The notes under the pieces were generated by a model. The model saw only the letters and a list, made by a program, of their open reading frames with translations, was not told the origin of the DNA and searched no databases. DNA of 64,000 bases. Source: Streptomyces corallincola (lineage in GTDB: Bacteria; Actinomycetota; Actinomycetes; Streptomycetales; Streptomycetaceae). Shown in pieces: positions 33,136-42,238 of the stretch; the first letter of the stretch is position 1, and the number at the start of each line of letters is the position of its first letter. The position numbers and the translations under genes are program-made. Location of the stretch: contig NZ_JAHRXF010000010.1 in assembly GCF_019104725.1 (NCBI RefSeq), positions 62,001 through 126,000 of the forward strand. The letters run 5' to 3'.

Positions 33136-34197
33136 TCACCGGCTCCGCTGCGACCTCCAGAGGATGAACAGTGCCGAGGTGATCGCGGCCAGCCGCAGGG
33201 TCCACGGCCAGGTCCCGGTGAGGGCCTCGTTCATCCGGGCGTCGGGGATCGGGGTGCCCCAGTGGTGGGTCTGGCGGCCCCAGAGCCAGAGGACGGTGGC
33301 CGCCAGGGAGAGGCCGGGCATGCCGAACACCGCCCACTTCGTCTCGGCCGGGGTCAGCCGGCGGGAGACGTACGCGATCAGCCAACCGGCGATCAGCGCG
33401 GGCCAGATCCCGAGCACCGCGCCCGCGACCAGCGCGGCGGCCCCCAGCAGGAGCAGCGGGTTGGTCCAGCCGGTCGCCGGGCCGGGCAGGAGACGGCGGC
33501 GGGGTGCCGGGGACCCGGGGGTGCCGGGGGTGCCGGGGGCCGGAGCGGTCCTGCGGCGGAGCAGGCCCCTGCGGGGCACCGGGGTCGCGGCGGGCGGGGC
33601 GGCGGCCTCCGGGTCCTCCTTCCGCTCCTTCGGCTCCACGGGGCGCAGGTCCTCGGGGCGTTTGAGGAGGTCCGGGATCTCGACACCGCCCGTGAAGCCG
33701 GGCACCGAGTCGCCGGTCGCCGAACCGAAGGGGTGGGGTTCCGTACGCCACCAGTCCGGCCGTACCGCGCTGTCCCCCAGTTCGTGCGCGGGCGCGAGGT
33801 GCGGGGGTGCGGGGCCGTCGGCGCGGGCGGGCGGCTCCGGGGCGGTGGGGCGCGGGCGGGGTACGGCACGGCGCAGCCCCTTGGGACGCGGCTCGGGTGC
33901 GGGGGCCGCGTCGCGCTGGTCGCGCTGTTCGGGTACGGCGGTGACGGGCGTGCGCGGCAGCTCCCGTGTGTCCCCGCCCGCCGCCGTCACCACGTCGTCC
34001 GGCGAACCGAGCCGGTCCAGGATGCGGCGCACGGCGGCCGGACTGTCCACCGCGGTCCGCGCGCGGTGCCGGTCGATCTCGTCCCGCAGCTCCGAGACCA
34101 GCCGCATCCGCGTCATCGACGGCAACTGCCGCTGCTGCGCCACGTCCCCGACCCGGCTCAGATACTCGTAGACGACCTTGTCGCTCTCGATCCCCAA
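33136..34197 (-). CDS. Streptomyces hypothetical protein with C-terminal membrane helices
   Basis: A 353-residue protein. TTG 34197 is chosen because GGAGGGG stands 7 nt upstream and the conserved start LGIESDKVVYEYLSRVGDVAQQRQLPS follows. Residues 1-60 are a helical domain (TRMRLVSELRDEIDRHRA), then about 170 disordered Pro/Arg-rich residues. Four hydrophobic segments near the C-terminus begin at NPLLLLGAAALVAGAVLGIW. Possibly a membrane-tethered regulator or scaffold; unproven. Confidence 0.75.
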   Translation of the reverse strand: MGIESDKVVYEYLSRVGDVAQQRQLPSMTRMRLVSELRDEIDRHRARTAVDSPAAVRRILDRLGSPDDVVTAAGGDTRELPRTPVTAVPEQRDQRDAAPAPEPRPKGLRRAVPRPRPTAPEPPARADGPAPPHLAPAHELGDSAVRPDWWRTEPHPFGSATGDSVPGFTGGVEIPDLLKRPEDLRPVEPKERKEDPEAAAPPAATPVPRRGLLRRRTAPAPGTPGTPGSPAPRRRLLPGPATGWTNPLLLLGAAALVAGAVLGIWPALIAGWLIAYVSRRLTPAETKWAVFGMPGLSLAATVLWLWGRQTHHWGTPIPDARMNEALTGTWPWTLRLAAITSALFILWRSQRSR

Positions 34198-34347
34198 CGG
34201 AACCCCTCCGGGGCGACGACGGAAAAACCCCGTGAGGACGGTACCCCTTGGACGGGTCGAGCGTCCGGAACGGGTGGGGGGGATCGGGGCTCCACGGGGC
34301 GCCCCGTGGAGCCCCCCGGCGCGTGGGCTTCCGCTAACGTTGAGCGG

Positions 34348-36897
34348 ATGAGCCCCGAGGCCCACTCAGCCCCCCGGTCCCTCGCAGAGTCGTTGCGCGC
34401 GCGGGACGACGCCTCGCTGGGCGCGTTGCTGCGCGGCCGGCCCGATCTGATCAGTCCGGTACCCACGGATCTGACACAGCTGGCCACGCGGGCCGGGACG
34501 CGGGCCTCGGTGCTGCGGGCGCTGGAGCGGCTGGACCGGTTCACGTTGCAGAGCGCGGAGGCGCTGGCGGTGGCCGGGGACCCGGCGCCGTACGGCGAGC
34601 TGCTCGGGCTGATGGGCGGGGACGAGCGGGACGAGGCGGTGGCGGCGGCGCTGCCACGGGCCGTCGCCACGCTGCGGGAACAGGCGCTGGTGTGGGGCGA
34701 CGACGAGCGGCTGCGCCTGGTGCGCACCGCGCGGGAGCTGCTCGCGCCGTCGCCGCAGCACCCGTCCCCCACCGGGCTGGGCCCGACCGTGCGGGAGGCC
34801 ACCTCGGGCATGTCGCCGGGCCGTGTGCAGGAGATCGTGGCCGCCGCCGGGCTGGCGTCCACGCACGACCCCGTCTCCGCCGTGACCGCGCTGACCGGGC
34901 TGTTCGGCGACCGGAAGAAGATGACGAAGCTGCTGTCCGGGGCTCCGGACGCGGCGCGCGAGGTGCTGGAGCGGCTGGTGTGGGGGCCGCCGTACGGGCA
35001 GGTGACCGCCGACCCGGCCGCTCATCTGCGCTGGCTGCTGGACCGGGGTCTGCTGCTGCCGACCGCGCCCGGCACCGTCGTACTCCCCCGCGAGGTCGCC
35101 CTCCATCTGCGGGGCGGTCACGCGCACCGGACGCCCGAGCCGCTGCCCCCGGCCGTCGAACCGGCCGCCGTGCACGGCCCCCGGATCGTGGACGCCACGG
35201 CGGCCGGGCAGGCGTACACCGCGCTGGCCACCGTCGAGGAGCTGCTGAAGGACTGGGACGAGGGCGGCCCGGCAGTGCTGCGGGCCGGTGGGCTGAGCGT
35301 GCGGGACCTGAAGCGGACCGCCGTCGCGCTGGACGTGCCGGAACCGGTCGCCGCCTTCTGGGTCGAACTCGCCCACGCCGCCGGGCTGCTGGCCTCCGAC
35401 GGCGAGGCCGACGAACGGTACGCGGCGACGCCCGCCTACGACACCTGGCTGGAGCGCCCGCCCGCCGAACGCTGGGGGCTGCTGGCCGAGTCCTGGCTCG
35501 CCGCGACCCGCACGGCGGGCCTGGTCGGCGGCCGGGACGCCAAGGACCGCACCCTGTCCGCGCTCGGCCCCGGCCTGGACCGCTCCGCCGCCCCCGAGGT
35601 ACGGCACCGGGTGCTCGCGCTGCTGGCCGGGCTGCCGACGGGCGGCGCCCCGACGGCCGGTGCGGTACTGGAACGGCTGCGCTGGGAACGCCCGCTGCGC
35701 GGTCCGCGCCGGGACGGCGAGGACGACCTGCGCTCCCGGCTGGCCCGCTGGACGCTCGCCGAGGCCGAACTCCTCGGTGTCACCGGGCGCGGCGCGCTCT
35801 CCGCCCACGGCCGCGCGCTGCTCGGCACCCCGGCGGACGCCCCGGCCGCCCCGGACGCCGCCGCCGACTCCCCCGGCCCCGGCCCCGGTGACCGGCTCCC
35901 CGTGCACCACCACCGCCCCACCGCCGCCGCTCCCCTCTCCTCCTCGGGCCGGGCCACCGCGACCGCCGCCGCCGTACGGCTGCTCGCGCCGCTGCTGCCC
36001 GAGCCGCTGGACCACGTGCTGCTCCAGGCGGACCTGACGGCGGTGGCACCCGGCCCGCTGGAGCGCCCGCTCGCCGCGCTGCTCGGGGTGCTCGCGGACG
36101 TCGAGTCCAAGGGCGGGGCGACCGTCTACCGCTTCACGCCCGGTTCGGTGCGGCGCGCGCTGGACGCCGGGCAGACCGCCGGTGACCTGCACGCCTTCCT
36201 CACCGCGCACTCCCGCACGCCCGTCCCGCAGCCGTTGGCCTACCTCATCGACGACGTGGCCCGGCGCCACGGCCACCTCCGGGTGGGCGCCGCGTCCGCC
36301 TACGTACGCTGCGACGACGACAGCGTGCTGAACGAGATCCTCGCCGACAAGCGGGCCGCCGGGCTGCGGCTGCGCCGTCTCGCCCCGACCGTGCTGGCCG
36401 CGCCGTGCGACCCGGCGGCCCTGCTGGAGGGGCTGCGCGGGATGGGGTACGCGCCCGCCGCCGAGTCCGCCGAGGGCGATGTGCTGATCACCCGCGCCGA
36501 CGCCCACCGCACCCCGCCGCGCGGCGCGCCCGAGCCGGTCCCGGACGGTCCGCCGCCGCCCGACGCGACCCTGCTGTCGGCGGCGGTCCGCGCCGTCCGG
36601 GCGGGCGACCGGGCCGCCACCGCGCCCCGCAAGGCGTCCGCCGCCCCCGCCGGGACGGGCGGCGAACCGCCCCGCACCGGCGCGGCCGAGACCCTCGCCA
36701 CCGTGCAGGCCGCCGTCCTGACCGGCGAGTCCCTGTGGATCGGCTACGTCAACGCCGAGGGCACCGCCAGCCAGCGCGTCATCGCCCCGGTCCGCGTCGA
36801 GGGCGGCTTCGTCACCGCCTACGACCACACCGCCGACGAGGTCCGCACCTACCCCCTGCACCGCATCACGGGCGTCGCGGAACTGGCCGAGGACTGA
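34348..36897 (+). CDS. Helicase-associated domain protein (XPB partner)
   Basis: An 849-residue protein at ATG 34348, with a TAACGT -10-like box 7 nt upstream suggesting a leaderless transcript. The N-terminal half is helical with winged-helix repeats (ATRAGTRASVLRALERLDRFTLQSAEALAVAGDP). The central part has LLQADLTAVAPGPLERPLAALLGVLADVESKGGATVYRFTPGSVRRALDAG, the helicase C-terminal-like domain, without Walker motifs. The last 90 residues contain a WYL-like SLWIGYVNAEGTASQRVIAPVRV. It is the same-strand neighbour of the XPB helicase, the usual actinobacterial pairing. Confidence 0.85.
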   Translation: MSPEAHSAPRSLAESLRARDDASLGALLRGRPDLISPVPTDLTQLATRAGTRASVLRALERLDRFTLQSAEALAVAGDPAPYGELLGLMGGDERDEAVAAALPRAVATLREQALVWGDDERLRLVRTARELLAPSPQHPSPTGLGPTVREATSGMSPGRVQEIVAAAGLASTHDPVSAVTALTGLFGDRKKMTKLLSGAPDAAREVLERLVWGPPYGQVTADPAAHLRWLLDRGLLLPTAPGTVVLPREVALHLRGGHAHRTPEPLPPAVEPAAVHGPRIVDATAAGQAYTALATVEELLKDWDEGGPAVLRAGGLSVRDLKRTAVALDVPEPVAAFWVELAHAAGLLASDGEADERYAATPAYDTWLERPPAERWGLLAESWLAATRTAGLVGGRDAKDRTLSALGPGLDRSAAPEVRHRVLALLAGLPTGGAPTAGAVLERLRWERPLRGPRRDGEDDLRSRLARWTLAEAELLGVTGRGALSAHGRALLGTPADAPAAPDAAADSPGPGPGDRLPVHHHRPTAAAPLSSSGRATATAAAVRLLAPLLPEPLDHVLLQADLTAVAPGPLERPLAALLGVLADVESKGGATVYRFTPGSVRRALDAGQTAGDLHAFLTAHSRTPVPQPLAYLIDDVARRHGHLRVGAASAYVRCDDDSVLNEILADKRAAGLRLRRLAPTVLAAPCDPAALLEGLRGMGYAPAAESAEGDVLITRADAHRTPPRGAPEPVPDGPPPPDATLLSAAVRAVRAGDRAATAPRKASAAPAGTGGEPPRTGAAETLATVQAAVLTGESLWIGYVNAEGTASQRVIAPVRVEGGFVTAYDHTADEVRTYPLHRITGVAELAED

Positions 36898-36996
36898 CCG
36901 GACCGGGACGGACACCGGGAGTCGTCGAGGGCTCCACCGGTCGGGGCGGATAGGGCACACTGGACGTTTGGCCGTTGTGGAAAGGGTGTGCCGCGC

Positions 36997-38646
36997 GTGA
37001 ATGGCCCGCTGATCGTCCAGTCCGACAAGACCCTGCTGCTGGAGGTTGACCACGAGCAGGCCGACGACTGCCGCCGGGTCATCGCGCCGTTCGCGGAGCT
37101 GGAGCGGGCGCCGGAGCACATCCACACCTACCGGGTGACCCCGCTGGGGCTGTGGAACGCGCGGGCCGCCGGGCACGACGCCGAGCAGGTCGTGGACGCG
37201 CTGGTGCAGTACAGCCGCTACCCGGTGCCGCACGCGCTGCTGGTGGACATCGCGGAGACGATGGACCGCTACGGGCGGCTCACCCTCTCCAAGCACCCGG
37301 CGCACGGGCTGGTGCTCTCCAGCACCGACCGTCCGGTGCTGGAGGAGGTGCTGCGCTCCAAGCGGATCGCCCCGCTGGTCGGCAACCGCATCGACCCGGA
37401 CACCGTGGCCGTGCACCCCTCCGAGCGCGGGCAGATCAAGCAGGTGCTGCTCAAGCTGGGCTGGCCGGCCGAGGACCTCGCCGGGTACGTGGACGGCGAG
37501 GCGCACCCGATCGAGCTGCACGAGGACGGCTGGGCGCTGCGGCCGTATCAGAAGCAGGCCGTGGAGAACTTCTGGCACGGCGGCAGCGGTGTCGTCGTCC
37601 TGCCCTGCGGCGCGGGCAAGACGCTGGTGGGTGCCGGGGCGATGGCCCAGGCGAAGTCCACGACGCTGATCCTGGTCACCAACACCGTCTCCGCCCGCCA
37701 GTGGAAGCACGAGCTGGTGAAGCGGACCTCGCTGACCGAGGAGGAGATCGGGGAGTACAGCGGGACGCGCAAGGAGATCCGGCCGGTCACCATCGCCACG
37801 TACCAGGTGCTGACGACCAGACGGAAGGGCGTCTACCCGCACCTGGAGCTGTTCGACTCCCGCGACTGGGGCCTGATCCTCTACGACGAGGTGCACCTGC
37901 TGCCCGCGCCCGTCTTCAAGTTCACCGCCGACCTCCAGGCCCGCAGGCGGCTCGGGCTGACCGCGACCCTGGTCCGGGAGGACGGCCGCGAGTCGGACGT
38001 GTTCTCGCTGATCGGGCCGAAGCGGTTCGACGCGCCGTGGAAGGAGATCGAGGCGCAGGGCTACATCGCGCCCGCCGACTGCGTCGAGGTCCGGGTCAAC
38101 CTCACCGACTCCGAGCGGCTCGCCTACGCCACCGCCGAGACGGAGGAGAAGTACCGCTTCTGTGCGACCACCGCGACGAAGCGGAAGGTCACGGAGGCGA
38201 TCGTGCGCCGGTTCGCCGGGCAGCAGATCCTCGTCATCGGGCAGTACATCGACCAGCTGGACGAGCTGGGCGAGCATCTGAACGCGCCGGTGATCAAGGG
38301 CGAGACGTCCAACGCGCAGCGCGAGAAGCTGTTCGACGCCTTCCGCGAGGGCGAGCTGAACGTGCTGGTGGTCTCCAAGGTCGCCAACTTCTCCATCGAC
38401 CTGCCCGAGGCGACGGTCGCCATCCAGGTGTCCGGCACCTTCGGCTCGCGGCAGGAGGAGGCGCAGCGGCTCGGCCGGGTGCTGCGCCCGAAGGCGGACG
38501 GGCACCAGGCGCACTTCTACTCGGTGGTCGCCCGTGACACCGTCGATCAGGACTTCGCGGCGCACCGCCAGCGGTTCCTGGCCGAGCAGGGCTACGCCTA
38601 CCGGATCGTGGACGCCGACGAGATCCTGGCGGAGGGCACCGGCTGA
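36997..38646 (+). CDS. XPB/ERCC3-type DNA repair helicase
   Basis: A 549-residue SF2 helicase. GTG 36997 gives the family-typical N-terminus NGPLIVQSDKTLLLEVDHEQA; GTG 36988 is three codons upstream and better spaced from AAAGG. Walker A CGAGKT holds K208. DEVHLLP is the DEAH-like motif II, then the helicase C-terminal motif V/VI QVSGTFGSRQEEAQRLGRVLRP. The N-terminal damage-recognition-like domain and the RED-like region TLVREDGRESD match XPB. Probable role in DNA unwinding during repair. Convergent with the GT87 gene, overlapping it by 49 bp. Confidence 0.92.
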   Translation: MNGPLIVQSDKTLLLEVDHEQADDCRRVIAPFAELERAPEHIHTYRVTPLGLWNARAAGHDAEQVVDALVQYSRYPVPHALLVDIAETMDRYGRLTLSKHPAHGLVLSSTDRPVLEEVLRSKRIAPLVGNRIDPDTVAVHPSERGQIKQVLLKLGWPAEDLAGYVDGEAHPIELHEDGWALRPYQKQAVENFWHGGSGVVVLPCGAGKTLVGAGAMAQAKSTTLILVTNTVSARQWKHELVKRTSLTEEEIGEYSGTRKEIRPVTIATYQVLTTRRKGVYPHLELFDSRDWGLILYDEVHLLPAPVFKFTADLQARRRLGLTATLVREDGRESDVFSLIGPKRFDAPWKEIEAQGYIAPADCVEVRVNLTDSERLAYATAETEEKYRFCATTATKRKVTEAIVRRFAGQQILVIGQYIDQLDELGEHLNAPVIKGETSNAQREKLFDAFREGELNVLVVSKVANFSIDLPEATVAIQVSGTFGSRQEEAQRLGRVLRPKADGHQAHFYSVVARDTVDQDFAAHRQRFLAEQGYAYRIVDADEILAEGTG

Positions 38647-39992
38647 GTCCGGGCGAGGGCGGCCCACGCCAGCAGCGTCAGCGCGAGCAGCGGATACGGC
38701 GCGGCGAGCGGCTGCTCCCACAGCGGCAGCCGGAGATCCCGGTCCCCGGCATGGGGCACCAGCCAGAAGGTGCGGGCGGTGAAGAGGGCGGCCGTCAGCG
38801 CGGCGAGCCGGAACCGCCCGTCGGCCAGCAGCACCGCCAGCAGCGGCACGCACCACACCCAGTGGTGGGACCAGCTGATCGGGGAGACCAGCAGGGCGGT
38901 GCACGCGGTCAGCAGCACCGCGTGCCGTGCGTCGGGCACCCGGGCGGCCAGACCCAGGCCCGCCACCGCCACGGCCGCCGCGCACAGCAGCCAGAGGGTG
39001 CCCGGTGCCGGGGTGTGCAGGGCGCGGGCGAGCAGGCCCTGCAGTGACTGGTTGTCCACGATCCACGCCTTGCCCACCCTTCCGGTCTCGTAGAGGCGCC
39101 GGGTCCAGAACTCGGTGCTCGCCGAGGGCAGCAGGAGCGCGCCGAGCAGGACCGTGCCGGTGAAGGCGGCCGTGGCGGTGGCCGCCCGACGTCGTTCTCC
39201 TCTCAGGAACAGCAGGACGATGAACAGGGCCGGGGTCAGCTTGATCCCGGCGGCCATGCCGAGCGCGATGCCCTTGGTGCGGGCGGTGGCCGGGCGGGTC
39301 AGGTCCACAAGGACCAGGCACGCCACGGCCAGGTTGATCTGGCCGAACAGGAGCGTCTGGAAGACGGGTTCGAGCCAGAGGGCGAGAGCCGTGACCGCGC
39401 ACAGCGCGCAGAGCGGCAGCGGACGGCCCGCCAGCCGGGCGGACAGGGCGACCAGGACGGCGGCCAGGACCGCGTTGCCGACGAGGAACAGCACCTTCAG
39501 GACGGGCAGCGGAATCCAGGCCAGCGGGACGAACAGGAGCGCGGCGAACGGCGGATAGGTCGCGGGGAGCCGCCACCGGGTGACCGTGAAGCCGTAGAGG
39601 TCCCCCGCGTGGGCGGCGGCCAGTCCTTCGGCCCGGTAGACCAGCAGATCGGCCATCGGGGCGTGCTGCGCGAGACACAGCACGGCGAACGAGCAGAAGG
39701 AGACCGCCAGCAGGAGCGGCCCGGCCCAGGGGGCACGGACGACGCGGGGAAGCCGGACGACGGGCACAGCACGGGCGGCACCGGAAGCACCGGAAGCACA
39801 GAGGGCACGGACGGCGCGGGTGACGGACGCGGCGCTGACGGCGCGGGCGGTACGGATGGCACGGGTGAGCCGTGCAGACCGCGCGGGCCGGGGCGGGCCG
39901 GGATGTCGGCCGGGGTCGCGTACGGAGTCCGGTGGCGGGTGGTGCCGGGCGGTTCGGGCAGGGGGCGGGGGCGTCACCATCCGTTTCGGCAC
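38598..39992 (-). CDS. GT87-type membrane glycosyltransferase (DUF2029)
   Basis: A 464-residue polytopic protein with about ten hydrophobic helices after an 85-residue Arg/Pro/Ala-rich N-terminus. MADLLVYRAEGLAAAHAGDLYG has the early extracellular Asp of GT-C enzymes; ATYPPFAALLFVPLAW, GMAAGIKLTPALFIVL, and LVSPISWSHHWVWCVPLLAVLL are typical of the GT87 mannosyltransferase family such as PimE. It likely moves mannose from polyprenyl-phosphate to a lipid or glycan outside the membrane. The start could be ATG 39980. Confidence 0.85.
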   Translation of the reverse strand: MPKRMVTPPPPARTARHHPPPDSVRDPGRHPGPPRPARSARLTRAIRTARAVSAASVTRAVRALCASGASGAARAVPVVRLPRVVRAPWAGPLLLAVSFCSFAVLCLAQHAPMADLLVYRAEGLAAAHAGDLYGFTVTRWRLPATYPPFAALLFVPLAWIPLPVLKVLFLVGNAVLAAVLVALSARLAGRPLPLCALCAVTALALWLEPVFQTLLFGQINLAVACLVLVDLTRPATARTKGIALGMAAGIKLTPALFIVLLFLRGERRRAATATAAFTGTVLLGALLLPSASTEFWTRRLYETGRVGKAWIVDNQSLQGLLARALHTPAPGTLWLLCAAAVAVAGLGLAARVPDARHAVLLTACTALLVSPISWSHHWVWCVPLLAVLLADGRFRLAALTAALFTARTFWLVPHAGDRDLRLPLWEQPLAAPYPLLALTLLAWAALARTQPVPSARISSASTIR

Positions 39993-40010
39993 GGACGTGA
40001 CCCTATGCCG

Positions 40011-40190
40011 TCACCTGCGGCGTATGCCCGCTTCCTCGCCGTACTCACCGAGGATCACCACGTTGAACGCGGCCACCACGTACACCTTGGCGGCGCGCAG
40101 GGCGTCGCCCAGGGTGTGGCGGCGGGGGCCGTCCACGGCGGTGGCTCCGGTGGGGCGGGCGGGGGCTGGTGAGATGGTCGCTGCACTCAT
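40011..40190 (-). CDS. Small hypothetical protein
   Basis: A 59-residue protein beginning at ATG 40190. A Pro/Ala/Thr-rich start leads to HTLGDALRAAKVYVVAAFNVVILGEY then GEEAGIRRR. The hydrophobic run is short and amphipathic, with charged ends. Codon use is typical Streptomyces. No family recognised; a GGAG 2 nt before ATG is too close to be convincing. Confidence 0.5.
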   Translation of the reverse strand: MSAATISPAPARPTGATAVDGPRRHTLGDALRAAKVYVVAAFNVVILGEYGEEAGIRRR

Positions 40191-40226
40191 GACTCCATAG
40201 TGGTACTTCGCACATAAAGCGGGCAT

Positions 40227-40550
40227 CGGCCCACGGGTCTATTTTCCCGGAGGCCCCCCTCCACCCGAGGGTGGAGCGCACCCCGAGACCGCAGGGCCGC
40301 ACCCCCTAGTGACGACCCTGACGCGCAGCCGCGAACCCGCACCTCAGCGCCCAGCGCCCACTCCAGCCCTCAGCCCTCAGCCCCCACCTCAGCACCCAGC
40401 CCCAGCCCCAGCCCCCGATACGGTCCAGCCCTCGACCCCCTCCGCCCGCCCACAACCAACCGGGTGGTTGCGACTCCTCGCTCCTTCCTGCTAGTTTCCA
40501 ACCAACCGGTTGGATCAATCAGATCCCCCGTCAGCTGAAAGGGCTCTCTC
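40227..40550. other. 324-bp region with CAG/CCC-rich low complexity and SDR promoter
   Basis: 40320-40430 is low-complexity, made of repeated cagccc and ctcagc units on the plus strand. The right part holds the palindromic operators and promoter of the SDR gene. No gene seen. Confidence 0.6.
40453..40513 (+). promoter_or_regulatory. Promoter with two palindromic operators before the SDR gene
   Basis: CAACCA/TGGTTG arms at 40453-40470 and a perfect CCAACCGGTTGG at 40502-40513 flank a promoter: TTGCGA at 40468-40473, an 18-bp spacer, and TAGTTT at 40492-40497. One palindrome covers the -35 box and the other the start point. Such CCAACCGG-type sites are typical of TetR-family repressors. No TetR gene is adjacent. 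Confidence 0.55.
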
Positions 40551-41276
40551 ATGTCCAAGGTCGTGGCGATTTTCGGTGCGGGCAGTGGGCTCGGCGTGGC
40601 GCTGGGCCGCCGGTTCGGGCGTGAGGGGTTCAAGGTCGCGCTGGTGGCACGGCGCGCGGAGAAGCTGAGGGCGCTGGAGGCGGAACTCGCCGCCGAGGGC
40701 ATCGAGGCGGCCTCCTTCCCGGCGGACCTGTCCGACCCCGCGGCGGGCCGCGAGGCGGTCGCCGCGATCCGCGCCCGCTTCGGCCGGATCGACGTCGTCT
40801 CCTACCAGCCGCTGCCCGGCGGCACCACCTTCACCCCGGCCGCCGACCTCGACGCCGAGCAGCTCCGCAAGCTGATGGACCTGTTCGTGCTGACGCCGGT
40901 CGAGATAGCCCACGAGGTGATTCCGGAGCTGAGGGAGCGCGGCGACGGCGCGTTCTTCGTCACCGGCGGCTTCACCGCCGCGGACCCGCAGCCCTTCATC
41001 AGCGGCCTCGGCCCGGCCATGTCCGCGATCCGCAACTACGTCTTCTCCCTGCACGGCGAGGTCGCCGACGCCGGTGTCTACGCCGCCGTGGTCACGCTCA
41101 CGGCACTGATCACCGGCAGTGAGGCCCACGAGTCCATGACCGCGGAGCAGCTCTCCGCCGTCGCGGGCAAGGGCATCGGGACCCTCGACAACGACACACT
41201 CGCCGACACCTACTGGGACCTCTACGTCAGGCGCGACCGCGTCGAATACCTCTTCCCCGAGCCGACCTCCGCGTGA
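40551..41276 (+). CDS. Short-chain dehydrogenase/reductase (SDR) family oxidoreductase
   Basis: A 241-residue protein starting at ATG 40551. The cofactor loop GAGSGLGVALGRRFG and the NADP-type basic pair ARRAEKL are present. The usual catalytic Tyr-x-x-x-Lys is not evident: the region reads AMSAIRNYVFSLHG, so catalysis is doubtful or atypical. The NNAG position reads YQPLPGG. It may be a divergent reductase or a NAD(P)-sensing protein. Two palindromes control its promoter. Confidence 0.75.
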   Translation: MSKVVAIFGAGSGLGVALGRRFGREGFKVALVARRAEKLRALEAELAAEGIEAASFPADLSDPAAGREAVAAIRARFGRIDVVSYQPLPGGTTFTPAADLDAEQLRKLMDLFVLTPVEIAHEVIPELRERGDGAFFVTGGFTAADPQPFISGLGPAMSAIRNYVFSLHGEVADAGVYAAVVTLTALITGSEAHESMTAEQLSAVAGKGIGTLDNDTLADTYWDLYVRRDRVEYLFPEPTSA

Positions 41277-41380
41277 TCCCCGCCTGATCTCCGTCTGATC
41301 CCCGCGTGATCTGCACCTGATCCCCGCCTGGTCTTCGCCCGCTCCCCGCGTGATCTGCGCCTGATCTCCGCCTGATCCGG
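41274..41380 (+). repeat. Tandem 11-bp repeats following the SDR stop codon
   Basis: Units of the form tgatccccgcc or tgatctccgcc begin at 41274, 41285, 41296, 41307, 41318, 41329, 41340, 41351, 41362 and 41373. The phase is never broken over nearly ten copies. The first unit contains the SDR stop codon TGA. The region has no ORF. Confidence 0.85.
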
Positions 41381-41457
41381 CCGACGGTCCAGCCGTTCAC
41401 CCCGTCCCCCGACTCCGGAACCGGCCGGACACGCCGATCTCGGGCGCCACCGGACAG

Positions 41458-41499
41458 CCTGAGCGCCCCGGCACGCGTGCACGTGCCGGGGCGCTCAGG
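41458..41499. terminator. Strong bidirectional hairpin
   Basis: Perfect 18-bp arms at 41458-41475 and 41482-41499 with a CGTGCA loop. It lies between the convergent SDR and chaplin genes. Confidence 0.9.
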
Positions 41500-41549
41500 C
41501 GTGCGGCGCGGTACGCGGCCGGATACGGCCGCGCCCCTCGCCCGTCGGG

Positions 41550-41801
41550 TCAGACGTTGGCGCAGGTGTTGCCGAAGGGCGGGTTGAGGGCGCCGATGAC
41601 GTTCACCGTGTTGCCGCAGACGTTGACCGGGATGTGCACCGGGACCTGGACGACGTTGCCCGAGAGGACGCCCGGGGAGTTGGCCGCGCCGCCCTGGGCG
41701 CCGCTGTCGGCCAGGGCGGCCGTCGTGCCACCGGCCACCATCGCGCCCGCCGCCGCCAGCAGGCCCGCACCGCGGATCACCCGTGCTGCCAGGTTCGCCA
41801 T
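41550..41801 (-). CDS. Short chaplin
   Basis: An 83-residue secreted protein at ATG 41801 behind a GAGGAAAGGA purine run. The signal peptide (ARVIRGAGLLAAAGAMVAGG, then TTAALA) precedes a single chaplin domain: GVLSGNVVQVPVHIPVNVCGN, then TVNVIGALNPPFGNTCANV. The two Cys are the conserved disulfide pair. Short chaplins self-assemble into amphipathic amyloid-like films at the aerial hypha surface. No sortase signal is present, so it is of the short secreted type. Confidence 0.93.
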   Translation of the reverse strand: MANLAARVIRGAGLLAAAGAMVAGGTTAALADSGAQGGAANSPGVLSGNVVQVPVHIPVNVCGNTVNVIGALNPPFGNTCANV

Positions 41802-42037
41802 GTCCTTTTCCTTTCCTCGCGGTACGACGGCTGTCGCCGTCGGCCCGGCACGACTCGTGCCCAGGCACCGGTGATACGCCACCACCGGCCGCGCGGACTG
41901 CCCGGCGCGGCGGGGTTCACCCGAACGCACCACGGACGGCACCCGAGGGCACCGTAGGCACGTGGAGCTGGAGACCCCCCGGCCATCCGCGCGCCGCCCC
42001 GCACCACCCCGCAGCGCCCCGCACCGCACCGCGCCCC

Positions 42038-42238
42038 TCAGAACGGCCCGTGCTGGTCTCCCGGACCGAGCGGCAGATGTCCCTCCGGCACCGGATGCCG
42101 TGCCGGGGTCGTGAGCGCCGAATGGTGCATCACCTGCGCCATGTCGCGGTGTATGCGCTCCGCTTGGTCCCGTACCTGCGCGGGTACGTCGCCGCGCTCG
42201 GCGACGAGACGGTCGAAAATCGGGGTGTTCCAGGACAT
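42038..42238 (-). CDS. Small hypothetical protein
   Basis: A 66-residue protein. MSWNTPIFDRLVAERGDVPAQ then VRDQAERIHRDMAQVMHH is predicted helical and charged, with a Pro/Gly-rich C-terminal third. Codon usage is typical of the genome. No convincing ribosome site or family. Confidence 0.45.
   Translation of the reverse strand: MSWNTPIFDRLVAERGDVPAQVRDQAERIHRDMAQVMHHSALTTPARHPVPEGHLPLGPGDQHGPF

Noticed and set aside
34366..39678. A 1770-codon minus-strand frame across the XPB region
   Set aside because: It is antisense to two conserved helicase genes and has shadow-type composition (Arg, Gly, Gln, Val) without motifs.
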